Shown here one piece after another: positions 1 through 8,188 of a DNA stretch of 49,918 nucleotides. The translations under genes were made by a program, and so were the position numbers. The notes under the pieces were generated by a model. The model was not told the DNA's origin and searched no databases. It worked only from the letters and a program-made list of their open reading frames with translations. Numbering within the stretch: position 1 is the first letter of the stretch; each line of letters begins with the position of its first letter. The DNA comes from an uncultured Clostridia bacterium (GTDB lineage: Bacteria; Bacillota; Clostridia; Oscillospirales; Ruminococcaceae): the NCBI GenBank assembly GCA_947175385.1, contig CAMWMN010000005.1, positions 1-49,918 of the forward strand. The letters run 5' to 3'.

Positions 1-35
1 CCCCCACACTGAATTACTGACTTTTCTACAAACAA

Positions 36-61
36 AGCGGAGAACCGATCGGTTCTCCGCT
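36..61 (-). terminator. Terminator after acpP
   Basis: A perfect 26-nt palindrome (AGCGGAGAACC and its complement around GATC) lies 22 bp past the acpP stop. On the minus strand it is followed by a T-rich run (TTTGTTTG). This fits an intrinsic terminator ending the fatty acid gene cluster. Confidence 0.75.
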
Positions 62-83
62 GATTCTTTGTGTTCTGCCGAAC

Positions 84-323
84 TTACATCTTGTCCTCAA
101 TGTACTTTACGATGTCACCGACGGTCTTGATGTTCTCAACCTCGTCATCGGGAATCTCAACGTTGAACTTGTCGTTGACAGCAACAACCAGATCCACAAC
201 GTCCAGCGAATCCGCGCCAAGGTCATCGGTGATGGAAGTACCCTCGGTTATCGAATCAACATCCGCAACGTCAAGATTTTCAGCGATGAGCTTCTTTACC
301 TCTTCAAAAATATCCATGCTCAA
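84..323 (-). CDS. acpP: Acyl carrier protein
   Basis: This is the small acidic carrier of type II fatty acid synthesis in the cytoplasm; growing acyl chains are tethered to its 4'-phosphopantetheine arm. The 79-residue length is normal for the family. The attachment motif GADSLDVVDL is intact, with the modified Ser at about residue 39, and the rest is Asp/Glu-rich as expected. It is the last gene of the minus-strand fab/acc cluster, but the gap from accA (116 bp) holds its own strong promoter with a palindrome in the spacer, so it can be transcribed apart from the rest. A perfect palindrome downstream should end transcription. The identification is secure. Confidence 0.97.
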   Translation of the reverse strand: MSMDIFEEVKKLIAENLDVADVDSITEGTSITDDLGADSLDVVDLVVAVNDKFNVEIPDDEVENIKTVGDIVKYIEDKM

Positions 324-369
324 TATCCTCCATTTTTCTTGCCGTATTTATACAGCATTATCAAGTACT

Positions 370-398
370 ATTATAAAACATTATTTTGAAATAATCAA
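370..398 (-). promoter_or_regulatory. acpP promoter
   Basis: Read on the minus strand this is TTGATT, a 17-bp spacer, then TATAAT, located 47-75 bp upstream of the acpP ATG. The -10 is a perfect consensus match. The spacer and part of the -35 are covered by a near-perfect palindrome (separate entry). Confidence 0.75.
380..395. promoter_or_regulatory. Palindrome in acpP promoter, possible operator
   Basis: ATTATTTTGAAATAAT is an inverted repeat with one central mismatch pair, placed between and overlapping the -35 and -10 boxes of the acpP promoter. A closely related perfect palindrome, TTATTTTGAAAATAA, lies in the fabH leader. Binding there would block RNA polymerase, so a shared lipid regulator is a reasonable inference. 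No regulator gene is seen in the window. Confidence 0.45.
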
Positions 399-439
399 GT
401 GCTTACGGAAAAAATCTTTTAGTGATTTTGCACAAATTT

Positions 440-1243
440 TTATTCCGTAAACATTCCGATTTTCCTGAATTTGTTATATCGGTGCTCCAGCAGGGACTTT
501 TCGTCCGCTGCGGAAAGCCGCCCAACCGCCTCGGTAAGGTACTCATAAAGGCTGTCCGCCGCCTGTTCGGGAGCGTTGTGTGCGCCGCCCTCCGGCTCTT
601 TGATAATTTTGTCGCACACGCCGAAATTTGTCAGATCCTCGGCAGTGATTTTCAGGATTTCACACGCTTCGCGTTCTTTTGAACCATCCTTCCACAAAAT
701 GGAAGCTGCTCCGCGCGGGGAAATCGCACTGTAAAGCGCGTTCTCCATCATCGCCAGCTCATCGCACACCGCCAGCGCAAGCGCGCCGCCGCTGCCGCCC
801 TCTCCGAGCACAATCGAGATAATCGGCGCCTTTATTGTCATAAACTCGTACAGATTTCGCGCGATTGCCTCACCTTGACCGCGCTTTTCCGCCTCGATTC
901 CGCAATATGCGCCGGGTGTGTCCACAAGACAGATTATAGGTCGCCGGAACTTCTCCGCCTGTTTCGCAAGTCTTAAAGCCTTGCGATAGCCCTCGGGGTG
1001 CGGCATTGAGAAATTCGAGCGTTTGTTCTCCTCAAGATTGCGCCCCTTGACTTGCGCCAATACCGTCACGGGAGTTGACGACAGCAGCCCGATTCCGCCG
1101 ATAATCGCCGCATCGTCACCGAAACAGCGGTCGCCGTGAAACTCCATAAACCGCGTAAACAGAGCGGGAATGTAGTCGTTCACCGTCGGACGGTTCTTGT
1201 GGTGAACAACCTCCATACGCTCCCAAGCCGTTAAATTACTCAT
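440..1243 (-). CDS. accA: Acetyl-CoA carboxylase carboxyltransferase alpha subunit
   Basis: AccA pairs with AccD to move the carboxyl group from biotin on AccB to acetyl-CoA, giving malonyl-CoA. The 267-residue protein is the short form typical of clostridia, with crotonase-fold motifs such as the glycine-rich VLGEGGSGGALALAV stretch and the PHPEGYRKALRLAKQAEKF region near the CoA site. It starts with ATG after TAAGGAG, 20 bp downstream of a multi-hairpin element (1264-1373) that separates it from accD and two unknown genes. It is cytoplasmic and the call is secure. Confidence 0.95.
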   Translation of the reverse strand: MSNLTAWERMEVVHHKNRPTVNDYIPALFTRFMEFHGDRCFGDDAAIIGGIGLLSSTPVTVLAQVKGRNLEENKRSNFSMPHPEGYRKALRLAKQAEKFRRPIICLVDTPGAYCGIEAEKRGQGEAIARNLYEFMTIKAPIISIVLGEGGSGGALALAVCDELAMMENALYSAISPRGAASILWKDGSKEREACEILKITAEDLTNFGVCDKIIKEPEGGAHNAPEQAADSLYEYLTEAVGRLSAADEKSLLEHRYNKFRKIGMFTE

Positions 1244-1263
1244 CTTTACTCCTTATCTAAATA

Positions 1264-1373
1264 GCAAATTGCGAACCGTGCAGACAAAAATTGCTTTGCA
1301 ATTTTCGTCTGCACTAGCTGAGCGTCACGGTTCACGCTGCGCGTGCACCGCGCCGCTCACTTTCGCAATTTGC
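1264..1373 (-). repeat. Multi-hairpin leader element, copy 1 (accA)
   Basis: The outer arms GCAAATTGCGAA and TTCGCAATTTGC enclose two hairpins. Hairpin A (AGACnAAAATTGC and its complement) lies next to the gene and hairpin B (GTTCACGC/GCGTGcAC) lies distal. The element ends 20 bp before accA, and the intervening DNA reads TATTTAGATAAGGAG on the minus strand. It belongs to the family described at 9453-9564. Confidence 0.85.
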
Positions 1374-1420
1374 ACGAATCGCCAAAGCCCTGATTTGGGT
1401 CATAACACGCATTTAAACGC

Positions 1421-2029
1421 TTAATCTAACCAACAGCTTAACTGTTTGAGCCTAAGCAGATTTTCAATTCCCTCTGCGGACGTGAACACCGTTTCGACAA
1501 ATTCCGCAGCACGAAGATTAGGAAAATTACCCAATATCGTAAAATCGGGAATTACAAGTCCTTGGATTCTCAGCACCTCAACCCCCATGAACAGCGCGAC
1601 ATCGCGCCAAGTGTTCTCGCGAACACCATCGTACCAACGCTCGAACTCGGAATCGGGAAGTTCTTCGTAATACCGCGCATCGGAAATACTCCCACGAAAC
1701 GCATTCCACTGCGCCCTCGCCTCATCAGAAAAGCAATAATTCCGCCAGTCTGCGTCATCGGGACGATCGATTCCGAAACAGGACATCTGATTATCTGTTT
1801 TGCCTCGATATTTCTCAACGAGTTTCGCAATATTGCCGTTTCTCAGACAGCACACCCACTCATCTCCGCCGTCCGTATTGACAAATGGTTTTGGCGGAAT
1901 CTCACGCGACAACTCGATAAAGAAATCATTGTCGAAACTCTCCCCGATTGCAAGGTACTTTATACGCGATATGTCTTTCGAATCCCGAACGGCATTCTCA
2001 ATCCACTTTTGTGTAAATTTAACGTTCAT
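1421..2029 (-). CDS. Hypothetical protein, 202 aa, leucine-rich C-terminus
   Basis: I do not recognise this family. It is an acidic, soluble-looking protein rich in Trp and Asp. The last third (IPDFTILGNFPNLRAAEF...IENLLRLKQLSCWLD) has the spacing of leucine-rich repeat strands, so a small LRR-like or immunity-type fold is possible. Its start overlaps the end of the preceding gene by 11 bp, which suggests translational coupling with that gene and with accD. It therefore sits inside the acc operon between accD and accA, where no such gene is usual. No signal peptide or membrane segment is seen. Confidence 0.7.
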   Translation of the reverse strand: MNVKFTQKWIENAVRDSKDISRIKYLAIGESFDNDFFIELSREIPPKPFVNTDGGDEWVCCLRNGNIAKLVEKYRGKTDNQMSCFGIDRPDDADWRNYCFSDEARAQWNAFRGSISDARYYEELPDSEFERWYDGVRENTWRDVALFMGVEVLRIQGLVIPDFTILGNFPNLRAAEFVETVFTSAEGIENLLRLKQLSCWLD

Positions 2030-2582
2030 TCTTGTACTCCCACCGAAAGATTGTTCTCGAAATCGGACTTTCTCCGTTCTTCATAATATTGTCGATAATC
2101 CGCTCCAAACCCGCGATTTGTTCTTTATCATCAGCGGAAGCCGTCATCATCATATCCCGCGCGGGCACGGCGAAGTAGAAATCCCCGCCATATTGCTCGC
2201 CGATTGTGTTCATAACGTTTAACAAAAGAATACTGCTCGCCTCAAAATTTCCGCCGCAAAGCACTCCCCAGCCGCCGTAATTCGTTTGATGTATGCTAAA
2301 CTCAACATCGTTCCATAAATTTTGGCACGCTGTTCCATACAGCTCGTCTTCGGTCATTCCTTCCGGCAACATGGAATTTTGCACCAACGTAAAACTATCT
2401 CCGTTATCAAAAACATAAAACACACCCACGTCCTCGCCGAAAATATGCCAAGGAATATTTTCGCTTATCGCGTGCTTTTCGCCCCGCTCACCGTTCTGAG
2501 CGTAAGCGGTGATGTAACTGCTACCGTTCTCTTCCATCACGGACTTTATCCAAGGGTAAACCTTGTTCAAATCAAGCTCCAT
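2019..2582 (-). CDS. Hypothetical protein, 187 aa, DUF1444-like C-terminal part
   Basis: This soluble acidic protein starts 2 bp after the accD stop and overlaps the next unknown gene, so it is very likely co-translated with accD. The stretch WGVLCGGNFEASSILLLNVM followed by FYFAVPARDMMMTASADD resembles the C-terminal half of DUF1444 (YtpQ-type) proteins, where a 'gNFEAS' segment precedes a line about values being reported. That resemblance is from memory and weak. No catalytic motif is evident. Its place inside the acc operon may be accidental insertion of a small gene pair rather than a role in lipid synthesis. Confidence 0.7.
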   Translation of the reverse strand: MELDLNKVYPWIKSVMEENGSSYITAYAQNGERGEKHAISENIPWHIFGEDVGVFYVFDNGDSFTLVQNSMLPEGMTEDELYGTACQNLWNDVEFSIHQTNYGGWGVLCGGNFEASSILLLNVMNTIGEQYGGDFYFAVPARDMMMTASADDKEQIAGLERIIDNIMKNGESPISRTIFRWEYKNER

Positions 2583-2584
2583 AA

Positions 2585-3469
2585 TTACCTCGCAATTGTT
2601 TCCTTCGGGAATCCGTGCAGCTTAAGTATACCCGACAATGCCTTGCGCATCATTCCGCGCTCTACGATTGTATCCACGAAACCGCAGTCCAACTGGAACT
2701 CCGCCGACTGGAAGTCGTCCGGCAGCCGCTGACGAATCGTGTCCTGAATCACGCGCCTCCCCGCAAATCCGATAAGTACTTTCGGCTCGGCGATGATGAT
2801 ATCCCCGAGGCTCGCGAACGACGCCGTAACGCCGCCTGTGGTCGGGTCGGTCATAACTGTGATGTACAGTCCGCCCGCGTCGCTGTGCCGCTTTACCGCG
2901 CCGGAGGTCTTTGCCATCTGCATAAGCGAGATGATGCCCTCCTGCATTCGCGCTCCACCGGAGCTTGTGAACATAACTACCGGCAGACCCTTTTCGGTCG
3001 CGTATTCAAACGCTCTTGTAATCTTCTCGCCAACCACGCTGCCCATACTCGCCATCATAAAGTGACTGTCCATAATGCCGATAACCGTACGGTATCCGCG
3101 AATCGTGCATTCACCCGTCACAATCGCCTCATTGGTATCGCACTGCTCGGAGCACTTTTCCACCTTTTCCTCGTAATGCGGAAAACCAATCGGATTAAGG
3201 GATTTCATACCCGCGTTCAGTTCAATAAAACTGCCATCGTCCGCAGTGAGCGACAGCCGCTCCTGCCACGTCAGACGCGCGTGATAATTGCACTTCGGAC
3301 AAACTTTCAGCGCGTTCACGAACTCCTCATTGTAAAACACTCCGCCGCAGCGCGGGCATTTGAACAGCAAATCGCGCGGAATCTCCACGTCTTTTGTCGC
3401 GGGAGTGTGTTGGTTGTCGTCCATAAACCGCGACTTTACAACCTTGAACAAATCCTCAATAGACGCCAT
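2585..3469 (-). CDS. accD: Acetyl-CoA carboxylase carboxyltransferase beta subunit
   Basis: AccD is the zinc-binding half of the carboxyltransferase that makes malonyl-CoA with AccA. The N-terminal zinc ribbon is intact (Cys at about 38, 41, 57 and 60 in CPRCGG...CPKC), followed by the crotonase-type core with FTSSGGARMQEGIISLMQMAKTS and DPTTGGVTASFASLGDI. At 294 residues it has the normal length. It lies 4 bp after accC and directly before two unknown genes, with accA further on, so the heteromeric carboxyltransferase subunits are split by an insertion. Confidence 0.96.
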   Translation of the reverse strand: MASIEDLFKVVKSRFMDDNQHTPATKDVEIPRDLLFKCPRCGGVFYNEEFVNALKVCPKCNYHARLTWQERLSLTADDGSFIELNAGMKSLNPIGFPHYEEKVEKCSEQCDTNEAIVTGECTIRGYRTVIGIMDSHFMMASMGSVVGEKITRAFEYATEKGLPVVMFTSSGGARMQEGIISLMQMAKTSGAVKRHSDAGGLYITVMTDPTTGGVTASFASLGDIIIAEPKVLIGFAGRRVIQDTIRQRLPDDFQSAEFQLDCGFVDTIVERGMMRKALSGILKLHGFPKETIAR

Positions 3470-3473
3470 TTAG

Positions 3474-4823
3474 TCAATCCTCCATAATGTTTACGCGGTT
3501 TAAGAAGCCGTTGTCGAACTCGCCGCTCTCAAAGCTCTCGTTGCGGATCAAACGCAGATGGAAATCGATGTTCGTTTCTACACCGTCAATGATGAACTCC
3601 GCGAGTGCCACACGCATTTTAGCGATTGCCTCTTCCCTGTCCATACCCTTTACAATCAGCTTGGCTATCATACTATCGTAATACGGCGGAATTTCGTATC
3701 CCACATATGCCGCGCTATCAATCCGCACATTAAAGCCGCCCGGAACGTGTATGGACCTTATCACTCCGGGGCATGGACGGAAATTGTTGCGCGGATCTTC
3801 GGCGTTGATACGGCACTCAATTGCGTGTCCCGTAACGTGAACATCGTCCTGCGTGAACCACAGCTTCTCGCCGCTTGCAATACGGATCTGCGCTTTCACA
3901 AGGTCGATTCCTGTAACAAACTCCGTAACGGGGTGTTCAACCTGAATACGCGTGTTCATTTCCATAAAATAGAAATTTCTATCCTTATCAACAAGGAACT
4001 CGATTGTACCTGCATTTCGGTATCCACACGCTTTCGCCGCCGCAACCGCCGCCGCGCCCATCTTCGCGCGCAGCTCATCGGTCATGATTGGGCTGGGGCT
4101 TTCCTCAAGCACCTTTTGATTTCGCCGCTGAAGCGAACAATCACGTTCTCCGAGATGTACCACATTTCCGTAATCGTCCGACAAAAGCTGAACCTCGATA
4201 TGGCGCGGATTCACGACAAACTTCTCGATATACAAATCCCCGTTACCAAAATTCGCCGCCGCCTCTGCGGAAGCCTCATTGAACTTCGCTTCCAAATCGG
4301 ATTCGCTCTCCACAAGGCGGATTCCGCGTCCTCCGCCGCCCGCCGTTGCCTTTACCATCACAGGATAGCCGACTTCGCGGCAGACAGCTTTCGCGTCCTC
4401 AAGCGTTTTGACGATTCCGTCCGAGCCGGGGATTACAGGTACACCCGCGTCAATCATCGTCTGCCGCGCGTGCGCCTTATCGCCCATTTCGTCCATGGTC
4501 TTAGGCGACGGACCGATAAATGTGATTCCGCATTTTTCGCATAACCGCGCAAAATCCGCGTTCTCGGACAGAAACCCGAAACCCGGGTGAATCGCGTTCG
4601 CGCCGGTAACCTCGCATGCGGCGATAATTGACTTGGTGTTCAGATAGCTGTCCTTCGAGGGCGCAGCGCCTATGCATATAGCCTCGTCCGCGATTTGCGC
4701 GTGGAGCGCCGACTTGTCCGCCGTGGAATATACAGCCACGGTCTTAATTCCAAGTTCACGGCAGGCCCTCATAATACGAATGGCGATTTCGCCGCGGTTG
4801 GCAATAAGTATCTTGTTAAACAT
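3474..4823 (-). CDS. accC: Biotin carboxylase subunit of acetyl-CoA carboxylase
   Basis: AccC uses ATP and bicarbonate to carboxylate biotin on AccB. The 449 residues carry the ATP-grasp hallmarks: N-terminal [16 protein letters not shown], the glycine-rich loop [14 protein letters not shown], and the catalytic region [18 protein letters not shown]. The ATG follows TAAGGAGCAGAG, which is the tail of a multi-hairpin element ending 20 bp upstream; two such elements stand in tandem between fabZ and accC. It is followed closely by accD. A pyruvate carboxylase N-terminal-type subunit is similar in sequence, but the context supports AccC. Confidence 0.96.
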   Translation of the reverse strand: MFNKILIANRGEIAIRIMRACRELGIKTVAVYSTADKSALHAQIADEAICIGAAPSKDSYLNTKSIIAACEVTGANAIHPGFGFLSENADFARLCEKCGITFIGPSPKTMDEMGDKAHARQTMIDAGVPVIPGSDGIVKTLEDAKAVCREVGYPVMVKATAGGGGRGIRLVESESDLEAKFNEASAEAAANFGNGDLYIEKFVVNPRHIEVQLLSDDYGNVVHLGERDCSLQRRNQKVLEESPSPIMTDELRAKMGAAAVAAAKACGYRNAGTIEFLVDKDRNFYFMEMNTRIQVEHPVTEFVTGIDLVKAQIRIASGEKLWFTQDDVHVTGHAIECRINAEDPRNNFRPCPGVIRSIHVPGGFNVRIDSAAYVGYEIPPYYDSMIAKLIVKGMDREEAIAKMRVALAEFIIDGVETNIDFHLRLIRNESFESGEFDNGFLNRVNIMED

Positions 4824-4843
4824 CTCTGCTCCTTATTTAGATA

Positions 4844-4955
4844 GCAAATTCAAAAACGCGTAAACGGAAATTGCTTTGCAATTTTCGTTTGTACTCGCTA
4901 AGCAACCCGAAACACTGCTGCGCAGTGTTTCGCGCCGCTTGCGTTTTGAATTTGC
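4844..4955 (-). repeat. Multi-hairpin leader element, copy 2a (accC)
   Basis: Arms GCAAATTCAAAAACGC and CGTTTTGAATTTGC enclose hairpin A (AAAATTGC/GCAATTTT centre) and hairpin B (CGAAACACT and its complement around GCGC). It ends 20 bp before accC and is followed on the minus strand by TATCTAAATAAGGAG. Confidence 0.85.
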
Positions 4956-4968
4956 GCGGATTTTAATA

Positions 4969-5080
4969 GCAAACCCGAAACCGCACAGATGAAATCCGCT
5001 TTGCGGATTTCATCTGTGCTTGCTGAGCGTCACCGCACACTGCTGCGCAGCGTGCGGCAACGCTCGCATTTTGGATTTGC
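4969..5080 (-). repeat. Multi-hairpin leader element, copy 2b
   Basis: This is a second copy in the same orientation, directly upstream of copy 2a. The outer arms GCAAACCCGAAAC / CATTTTGGATTTGC are imperfect. Hairpin A is AGATGAAATCCG-ctttg-CGGATTTCATCT and hairpin B is CCGCACAC...GTGCGG. Its stems differ from copy 2a in sequence but keep pairing. The rest of the gap to fabZ (5081-5150) holds nothing I recognise. Confidence 0.85.
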
Positions 5081-5150
5081 ATGAATCTCGGAAAGCTTAC
5101 TGCGAGTTACGGCGTGCCAAATTTGCGCACACACCGTCAGGCCGCTTTAA

Positions 5151-5585
5151 TCACTTAGGATCAGCAACCGCAAAGCTGATTTCACCGGTAACAACCTTTT
5201 TGCCGTTTACGGTCGCAATTGCCTTTCCAAAGCCAATTGCGCCCATTTGTTTCGTAATTGTAACCGACAGCTCCAATGTATCCCCCGGCAGAACCTGTCC
5301 TCTGAAACGAGCCTTGTCGATTCCCGCGAAAAAAGCAATTTTACCCTTATTCTCGGGAAGCGACAACGCGCACACCGCGCCCGCCTGCGCCAACATCTCA
5401 ATCATCAGCACTCCCGGGGTAACGGGCTGCCCCGGGAAATGCCCCTTAAACCAGTATTCATCGGGCTTGAGATACTTTTTCGCTTTAACGCTCACGCCCG
5501 GTTCAAGCTCTGTCACCTCGTCAATCAACAGAAACGGGTCACGGTGCGGAATGATTTCCTTGATTTGCTCCAAATTCAGTGTCAT
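5151..5585 (-). CDS. fabZ: 3-hydroxyacyl-ACP dehydratase
   Basis: FabZ removes water from 3-hydroxyacyl-ACP to give trans-2-enoyl-ACP. The hot-dog fold motif IIPHRDPFLLIDEV holds the catalytic His, and GHFPGQPVTPGVLMIEMLAQAG holds the catalytic Glu. I chose the internal ATG at 5585 (144 residues, the family norm) because it follows GGGGGGGAACATACT. The longer ORF start at 5609 would overlap accB and lacks a good ribosome site. It is downstream of accB in the fab/acc operon. Confidence 0.95.
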   Translation of the reverse strand: MTLNLEQIKEIIPHRDPFLLIDEVTELEPGVSVKAKKYLKPDEYWFKGHFPGQPVTPGVLMIEMLAQAGAVCALSLPENKGKIAFFAGIDKARFRGQVLPGDTLELSVTITKQMGAIGFGKAIATVNGKKVVTGEISFAVADPK

Positions 5586-5601
5586 AGTATGTTCCCCCCC
5601 G

Positions 5602-6078
5602 TTACTCAATCCTGAACAGCTTCTGCCCGTATTCCACGGAATCGCCGTTATTCACGTAAATCTCCGCTATGCGCCCCGAAAACTCGCTGTTTATCTCGTT
5701 CATCAGCTTCATACTCTCGATAATGCACACCACATCGCCCACATTTACAGTATCGCCGAGCTTTACGTACGTGGGCTTTTCTGGACTGGGAGAGCTATAA
5801 AACGTTCCGATAATCGGGCTGGTGATGAAATTCCCCGTTACAGGCTCCGCAGACTTTACAGCCTCTGCGGGTTCTGCCGCTGCGGGAGCAGCCACAGACG
5901 CTACTGCCGTCATAGGCGGAATCACCGCAGACTGCTTTCTGCCCTCAATCACAATATCCAAATCTGCGGTGCTGATCTTGATTTTGCCGAGGTCGTTCTC
6001 CTTGACAATCCTCGCGAGCGACTCAACACACTCCACGGTGTCCTCGATCGGGGTTTCTATTTTATCTTTTAAGTTCAT
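5602..6078 (-). CDS. accB: Biotin carboxyl carrier protein of acetyl-CoA carboxylase
   Basis: AccB carries biotin between AccC and the AccA/AccD carboxyltransferase. The C-terminal biotinyl domain has VVCIIESMKLMNEI, with the biotinylated Lys at about 124 (ESMKL variant of the usual AMKM). The N-terminal part is a helical docking segment, and residues about 50-75 form an Ala/Pro-rich flexible linker. At 158 residues it is typical. It sits between fabF and fabZ, matching the common clostridial fabF-accB-fabZ-accC-accD-accA order. Confidence 0.95.
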   Translation of the reverse strand: MNLKDKIETPIEDTVECVESLARIVKENDLGKIKISTADLDIVIEGRKQSAVIPPMTAVASVAAPAAAEPAEAVKSAEPVTGNFITSPIIGTFYSSPSPEKPTYVKLGDTVNVGDVVCIIESMKLMNEINSEFSGRIAEIYVNNGDSVEYGQKLFRIE

Positions 6079-6119
6079 TTTCCATTTCCTTTCCGAATTG
6101 TTAAAACGGTTAAACTCGC

Positions 6120-7364
6120 TTAATCAACGGGTTTCAAACAAATACAGCCATTATGACCGCCGAATCCGAGAGAATTGGATAGCGCGGCAGTGATTTTCAT
6201 CTCGCGTGTGCCCTCGGTTACATAATCCAGATCGCACTCGGGGTCGGGAACTTTATATCCAAGCGTGCGGTGAATTTTTCCGTTCTTAATGGAAAGCGCA
6301 GTAACGATTGCCTCTACACCGCCAGCCGCACCTAGCAGATGCCCCGTCATCGATTTGGTGGAGTTAATCGCGATGTCGCGCGCGTGCTCGCCGAATGCCA
6401 GCTTGATTGCCATTGTTTCGGTTGCGTCGTTCATATGTGTGGACGTTCCGTGAGCGTTGATGTAATTCACGCTGCTCGGGTCGATTCCTGCCTCTTGCAC
6501 CGCCAGCTCCATAGCCTTCGCTCCGCCCTTTCCCTCGGGGTCGGGACTGGTTTCGTGATGAGCATCGCAGGTCGAGCCGTAGCCGCATATCTCCGCGTAG
6601 ATTTTCGCTCCGCGCGCTTTGGCGTGCTCATATTCCTCAAGAATCAGGATTCCGCAGCCGTCCGCAAGAACAAATCCGCTCCTCTCCGCGTCAAACGGAA
6701 CAGACGCACGGTCGGGGTCTTGAGAGCGCGTGATCGCTTTCATATTGTTGAACGCCGCATAGCAGAATCCGATGTCGGAATGCTCCGTGCCGCCCGCGAC
6801 AGCCGCGTCGATATACCCGTGCTTGATTGCGCGGAATGCCTCGCCAATAGACTGCGTACCCGATGCGCACGCGGTAGTCACGCAGAAATTCGTGCCCTTA
6901 AATCCCGTGCGGATAGCAACCTCGCCCGCCGCCATATTTCCAATCATCTTGGTAATCGTGAACACGGATACACGCTTGTTTCCTTTTTCGCGGTAGTTGG
7001 CAAGCTCCTGTTCGGTAGTACAAATACCGCCGATTCCGCTGCCGATAACACAGCCGACTCTGTACGGGTCGAGGTCCTTAAAATCCGTCCCAGCGTCCTT
7101 CAGCGCCTGCATGGTGCAATACACGGCATACTGAACAATAACATCGTTGCGGCGCTGTTCTTTCTTATCGAACAGCTCACCGGGATCGAAATTCTTTACC
7201 TTAGCCACGATATTGCGTGATTCAGGCTCTTCGGGAAACCAGTTTCCTAACTCAAAGCCGTGCTTGCCAGCAAGCAGATTCGCCCATAGCTCCTCAGGCG
7301 AATTTCCGCACGGCGTAACGCACCCAAGCCCCGTTATCACCACTCGTCTTTCATTTCCTATCAT
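6120..7364 (-). CDS. fabF: 3-oxoacyl-ACP synthase II
   Basis: FabF condenses malonyl-ACP with acyl-ACP during chain elongation. The catalytic triad is visible: Cys at about 166 in VTTACASGTQSIG, His in INAHGTSTHMNDATE, and His in STKSMTGHLLGAAGG. The thiolase-fold ends GFGGHNGCICLK are normal. The 414-residue length is standard. It lies 28 bp after fabG and upstream of accB. Confidence 0.97.
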   Translation of the reverse strand: MIGNERRVVITGLGCVTPCGNSPEELWANLLAGKHGFELGNWFPEEPESRNIVAKVKNFDPGELFDKKEQRRNDVIVQYAVYCTMQALKDAGTDFKDLDPYRVGCVIGSGIGGICTTEQELANYREKGNKRVSVFTITKMIGNMAAGEVAIRTGFKGTNFCVTTACASGTQSIGEAFRAIKHGYIDAAVAGGTEHSDIGFCYAAFNNMKAITRSQDPDRASVPFDAERSGFVLADGCGILILEEYEHAKARGAKIYAEICGYGSTCDAHHETSPDPEGKGGAKAMELAVQEAGIDPSSVNYINAHGTSTHMNDATETMAIKLAFGEHARDIAINSTKSMTGHLLGAAGGVEAIVTALSIKNGKIHRTLGYKVPDPECDLDYVTEGTREMKITAALSNSLGFGGHNGCICLKPVD

Positions 7365-7392
7365 ATTAAATAATCCTCCGTAAAGTACTGCA

Positions 7393-8136
7393 TTACATAC
7401 TCAATCCGCCGCTGATTTCGATAATCTGCCCGGTGATGTAGGACGCGTCATCGCTGCACAGGAACGACACCACGGAGGCAACCTCCTCCGGCTCTCCGTA
7501 ACGCTTCATCGCGATTTGTGCAAGCATTGCCTCACGCTGCTCATCGGTCAGCTTATCTGTCATCGGCGTCTTAATGAACCCCGGTGCGACCGCGTTCACG
7601 TTTATTCCGCGAGATCCAAGCTCCTTGGCGGCGGTCTTTGTCATCGCGATAACCGCGCCCTTTGACGCGGAATAATTCATCTGTCCCGGATTTCCGTACA
7701 GACCCGCCACAGATGCGAGATTGACGATTTTGCCGCTCTTTTGACGCAACATTACCATTCCTACGTGCTTGGTCATATTGAACACAGATTTCTGATTTAT
7801 GCGGATTACATCATCGTAATTCTCCTCCGCCATTCGCAGCAGCAAGCCGTCACGAGTTATTCCCGCATTATTCACGAGAACGTCAATCGTACCGAAAAGC
7901 TCCTTGACTTTCTTCACCATTTCCTCGCATTGTGAATAATTCGAAACATCGGCGGCAATACACTCCGCTTGAACACCGAACGCGCGGCATTCCTCCGCGG
8001 TCGCGTTTCCGTAGCTGTCAAGAGCCTCTTGCGACACCTCGTTGATCACGATGTTAAATCCGTCCTTTGCAAGGCGTTTCGCGATTGCCGCGCCGATTCC
8101 GCGCCCCGAACCAGTTATAATTGCAGTCTTAGCCAT
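7393..8136 (-). CDS. fabG: 3-oxoacyl-ACP reductase
   Basis: FabG is the NADPH-dependent short-chain dehydrogenase that reduces 3-oxoacyl-ACP. It shows the Rossmann motif TGSGRGIG, the NNAG segment (VLVNNAGITRDGLL), catalytic Ser in VNLASVAG, YSASK with Tyr and Lys, and the C-terminal ISGGLSM. I placed the start at ATG 8136 (MAKTAIITG), preceded by GGGGGTATAAAA, instead of the ATG 21 bp upstream that lacks an obvious ribosome site. The protein is then 247 residues, the usual size. Confidence 0.95.
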   Translation of the reverse strand: MAKTAIITGSGRGIGAAIAKRLAKDGFNIVINEVSQEALDSYGNATAEECRAFGVQAECIAADVSNYSQCEEMVKKVKELFGTIDVLVNNAGITRDGLLLRMAEENYDDVIRINQKSVFNMTKHVGMVMLRQKSGKIVNLASVAGLYGNPGQMNYSASKGAVIAMTKTAAKELGSRGINVNAVAPGFIKTPMTDKLTDEQREAMLAQIAMKRYGEPEEVASVVSFLCSDDASYITGQIIEISGGLSM

Positions 8137-8188
8137 TTTTATACCCCCATATCCCATTCGGAATTTATTTTCTGTTAATTAATGGTAA

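Noticed and set aside
3558-4544. Plus-strand ORF (328 aa) over accC
   Set aside because: Antisense shadow of the biotin carboxylase gene; no recognisable motif or ribosome site.
5020-6072. Long plus-strand ORF (350 aa) over fabZ/accB
   Set aside because: It is antisense to two clear genes, has Arg/His-rich low-information translation, no ribosome site and no family resemblance. It is a shadow of the GC-rich codons on the other strand.
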